Assembly: GCA_964471865.1 (NCBI GenBank)
Contig: CAYYHU010000007.1
Coordinates: 1 to 64,000 of the forward strand
Length of the DNA: 64,000 bases
Reading direction: 5' to 3'
DNA from: CAYMUC01 sp964471865
GTDB taxonomy: Bacteria; Actinomycetota; Acidimicrobiia; Acidimicrobiales; Ilumatobacteraceae
The translations under genes were made by a program, and so were the position numbers. Of the stretch, positions 62,188 to 64,000 are shown in pieces (within the stretch, counting starts at the first letter, position 1; every line of letters starts with the position of its first letter). The notes under the pieces were generated by a model. The model was not told the origin of the DNA. It searched no databases and saw only the letters and a list, made by a program, of their open reading frames with translations.

Positions 62188-63519
62188 TCAGGAGTTGAGC
62201 ACCAGATCGTCGAGCGCAGCTGCGAACTTCTCCTCTGCGGCCCGCCGACGGGTCGGAATGTGCTCAGCAGGCGGATCCGATGCCCGGTAGCGCTTGAGGA
62301 TCTGACGGGCCACGGTGACCTTGTGGACTTCATCGGGTCCGTCATAGATCCGCGCAGCCCGCGCCGCGCGATACATCGCCTCGAGGGGCAGGTCGGTGGT
62401 GTAGCCAAGGCTGCCATGGATCTGGATCGCCCGATCGATCACGTTGTAGAGAACCTTGGCACCCCAGAACTTGATCACACCGATCTCGACTCGGGCTTCG
62501 CTCGCGTGACGGCCCTGGGCATGGAGTTGGTCCATCGTCCAGGCCGCCTGCAGAGTCAGGAGCCGAGCCGCTTGCATCTCGGCGTAACTCTCAGCGATCC
62601 AGTCCTGCACCATCTGCTTCTCCGCGAGGAGGCTGCCATGGGTGAATCGGGTCAGAGCACGTTCACACAACATGTCAAAGGCCCGCTGGGACTGGCCGAG
62701 CCACCGCATCGCGTGATGGATACGTCCCGGTCCGAGACGCTTCTGTGCGAGGGCGAAGCCCTGACCGAGTCCGGCTTCGCCCCCGACGAGATGGTCGAGC
62801 GGAACCCGGACATCGCGATACAGGATCTCGGCATGACCTCCGGGTTCACCCGTGCGATGGTCGGGTTCTCCCATCGTGGGCACATCGCGCAGGATCTCCA
62901 CACCGGGTGTCGTGGTCGGCACGATGATCATCGAGTACGCCGCGTAGGGGCTCGCATCGGCGTCACCGGTTCGACACATCACGATCAAGAAATCGCTGAT
63001 CGAAGCATTCGACGAGAACCATTTGTGACCGTTGATCACCCACTCGTCGCCGTCGCGCACCGCAGTGGTCGACAACAGCGTCGGATCGGCACCGGCGCCG
63101 GGTTCGGTCATCGAGAAACAGCTGCGCAACCGGCCCTCGAGCAGAGGCTGCATCCACCGCTGCTTCTGATCCTCGGTGCCGCCGACCGCGATCAATTCCG
63201 CGTTCCCACTATCGGGGGCGTTGTTGCCGAAAATCGACGGGGCGTAGGCACAACGGCCGAGGATCTCATGCATGAGACCCAACTTGACCTGGCCGAATCC
63301 GAGACCACCGAGATCCGGGGGAAGATGGGCGGCCCACAAGCCTTGCCGCTTGACCTCTTCTTTGAGCGGGGCGGTGATCTCGAGGAAGGTGCGGCGGCCT
63401 TCGGGGCTGCGCCATCGGTCCGCCAGGGTCTCGAGCGGCAGGATCTCCTCGTCGACGAAACGACGCATCCAGACCAGTTTCTCCTCGAACTCGGGTTCGG
63501 TCGCGAAATCCCAGGCCAT
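62188..63519 (-). CDS. Acyl-CoA dehydrogenase, ACAD11-like
   Basis: 443 residues. Markers: WMRRFVDEEILPLETLADRW at the N-terminus, FSMTEPGAGADPTLLSTTAV, WVINGHKWFSSNASISDFLI, RLGPGRIHHAMRWLGQSQRA, and C-terminal IQIHGSLGYTTDLPLEAMYR with IYDGPDEVHKVTVARQILKR. This is the ACAD10/11-like subgroup of FAD-dependent acyl-CoA dehydrogenases. The ATG has GAGGAC just upstream, so this gene is leadered, unlike several neighbours. It converges on the GGDEF gene. Confidence 0.92.
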   Translation of the reverse strand: MAWDFATEPEFEEKLVWMRRFVDEEILPLETLADRWRSPEGRRTFLEITAPLKEEVKRQGLWAAHLPPDLGGLGFGQVKLGLMHEILGRCAYAPSIFGNNAPDSGNAELIAVGGTEDQKQRWMQPLLEGRLRSCFSMTEPGAGADPTLLSTTAVRDGDEWVINGHKWFSSNASISDFLIVMCRTGDADASPYAAYSMIIVPTTTPGVEILRDVPTMGEPDHRTGEPGGHAEILYRDVRVPLDHLVGGEAGLGQGFALAQKRLGPGRIHHAMRWLGQSQRAFDMLCERALTRFTHGSLLAEKQMVQDWIAESYAEMQAARLLTLQAAWTMDQLHAQGRHASEARVEIGVIKFWGAKVLYNVIDRAIQIHGSLGYTTDLPLEAMYRAARAARIYDGPDEVHKVTVARQILKRYRASDPPAEHIPTRRRAAEEKFAAALDDLVLNS

Positions 63520-63608
63520 GTCCTCATTCCCTCCCCGACGCCCCCGCCGCAGTGACAGCGGTGGCTGTGATCCATCTCGCAGCGTAGCCAGTGGGCCTGC
63601 GCCCCCCG

Positions 63609-63614
63609 TAGCGT
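63609..63614 (+). promoter_or_regulatory. -10 box TAGCGT before DUF971 gene
   Basis: TAGCGT lies 7 nt before the GTG at 63622 and favours that start over the GTG at 63613. Confidence 0.4.
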
Positions 63615-63621
63615 GGACGGC

Positions 63622-63939
63622 GTGGGCGATGCACTCGAGCCTCAGATCAGCGATGTCGTGATCGACCGTGAGTCCGGGGTGTTGGTCTTACGTTTCGACG
63701 ATGGAATCGAATGCGTTCTCGGGCTCGAACTGGTGCGCGCAGCATGTCCCTGCGCCGCGTGTCGAGGCCGACGCGACCAGGGCCTCGAAGCGTGGACTCC
63801 CCGACCGGGCGGGCCTCGACTCGAGGTCGCAGATGCCGAACTCGCCGGGGCGTGGGGCCTGTCGATCCGATGGAACGACGGCCACGACACCGGGATCTAC
63901 CCGTGGACATCGCTGCGACGTTGGGCGATGGAGGACTGA
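63622..63939 (+). CDS. DUF971 / gamma-butyrobetaine hydroxylase-like N-terminal domain protein
   Basis: 105 residues. It has VVIDRESGVLVLRFDDGIEC, LRAACPCAACR-like (RAACPCAACRGRRDQG) and LSIRWNDGHDTGIYPWTSLR, matching the DUF971 family, whose cysteine/histidine cluster resembles the N-terminal zinc-binding domain of gamma-butyrobetaine hydroxylase. Function is unknown when standing alone; some members are linked to Fe-S protein genes. The stop overlaps the next start as TGATG. Confidence 0.85.
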   Translation: MGDALEPQISDVVIDRESGVLVLRFDDGIECVLGLELVRAACPCAACRGRRDQGLEAWTPRPGGPRLEVADAELAGAWGLSIRWNDGHDTGIYPWTSLRRWAMED

Positions 63940-64000
63940 TGTCCTCGGTGGCTCCCCCGCCTCCGCTTCCTCAGTGCCCCCGTCACCGTGACCGCGTCGC
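63939..64000 (+). CDS. Start of an unidentified gene, cut by the window edge
   Basis: ATG 63939 overlaps the preceding TGA (TGATG) and the frame stays open to the window end (about 20 codons, beginning MSSVAPPPPLPQCPRHRD). Too short to identify. Confidence 0.45.
   Translation, partial: MSSVAPPPPLPQCPRHRDRV

Noticed and set aside
62260..63555. 431-codon plus-strand frame opposite the acyl-CoA dehydrogenase
   Set aside because: Shadow frame; the minus-strand gene has full acyl-CoA dehydrogenase motifs.

Overview
The window is high-GC DNA from an actinomycete, most likely an Acidimicrobiia-type lineage (inference). The evidence is a mycothiol-conjugate amidase gene, a luciferase-like (F420-type) oxidoreductase fragment, many fatty-acid/steroid-type acyl-CoA enzymes, a WS/DGAT acyltransferase, frequent GTG starts and many apparently leaderless promoters. 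Two runs of exactly 100 N (10868-10967 and 30954-31053) show that it is a scaffold with two gaps of unknown true length.

Region 1 (1-3.0 kb, minus strand): the end of a luciferase-like monooxygenase, a LarE-type sulfur transferase, and a histidine kinase with an OmpR-type response regulator. The regulator diverges from the first contractile-injection-system gene.

Region 2 (3.0-37.4 kb): an extracellular-type contractile injection system (eCIS) of the actinobacterial kind. The long minus-strand operon reads, from 37388 downwards: sheath (Cis2), tube (Cis1), T4-type hub chaperone, a small DUF6760-like protein, two Cis5-like tube paralogues (one with a lysine-rich tail), an Arg/Ser-rich protein of about 1,450 residues with VRRS motifs (in the tape-measure position), Cis7 (LysM), Cis8 (VgrG-like spike), Cis9 (gp25), Cis11, Cis12, a zinc-ribbon/membrane protein, Cis16, and three large single-span membrane proteins with carboxypeptidase-regulatory-like repeats. 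A septum-formation-like lipoprotein follows the first gap. Facing it on the plus strand are two DUF4157 proteins (one with an intact HELAH motif, one with it lost), a chaperone-like protein and the AAA+ ATPase (Cis15). A DUF4280/PAAR-like spike tip lies on the minus strand between the two DUF4157 genes. No tail-fibre gene is visible.

Region 3 (37.7-64 kb): chromosomal metabolism. It holds two acyl-CoA synthetases, a cytochrome P450, three acyl-CoA dehydrogenases, two short-chain dehydrogenases, a thiolase and a WS/DGAT, which together point to lipid or steroid side-chain catabolism and storage. Interspersed are a beta-phosphoglucomutase-like/GH65 phosphorylase pair, a RecB-like nuclease, PAP2, DsbA-like, Mca, a PAS-GGDEF-degenerate EAL protein and others. 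Many of these genes carry a TAnnnT box 6-9 nt before the start codon and no ribosome binding site.

The most unusual content is the eCIS. It combines a strongly cationic tube/tape component set (Lys-tailed tube, Arg-rich VRRS protein), an active/inactive pair of DUF4157 cargo-like proteins, and membrane-anchored stalk proteins in the same operon. This is consistent with a particle that works from the cytoplasm and docks on the membrane (inference).
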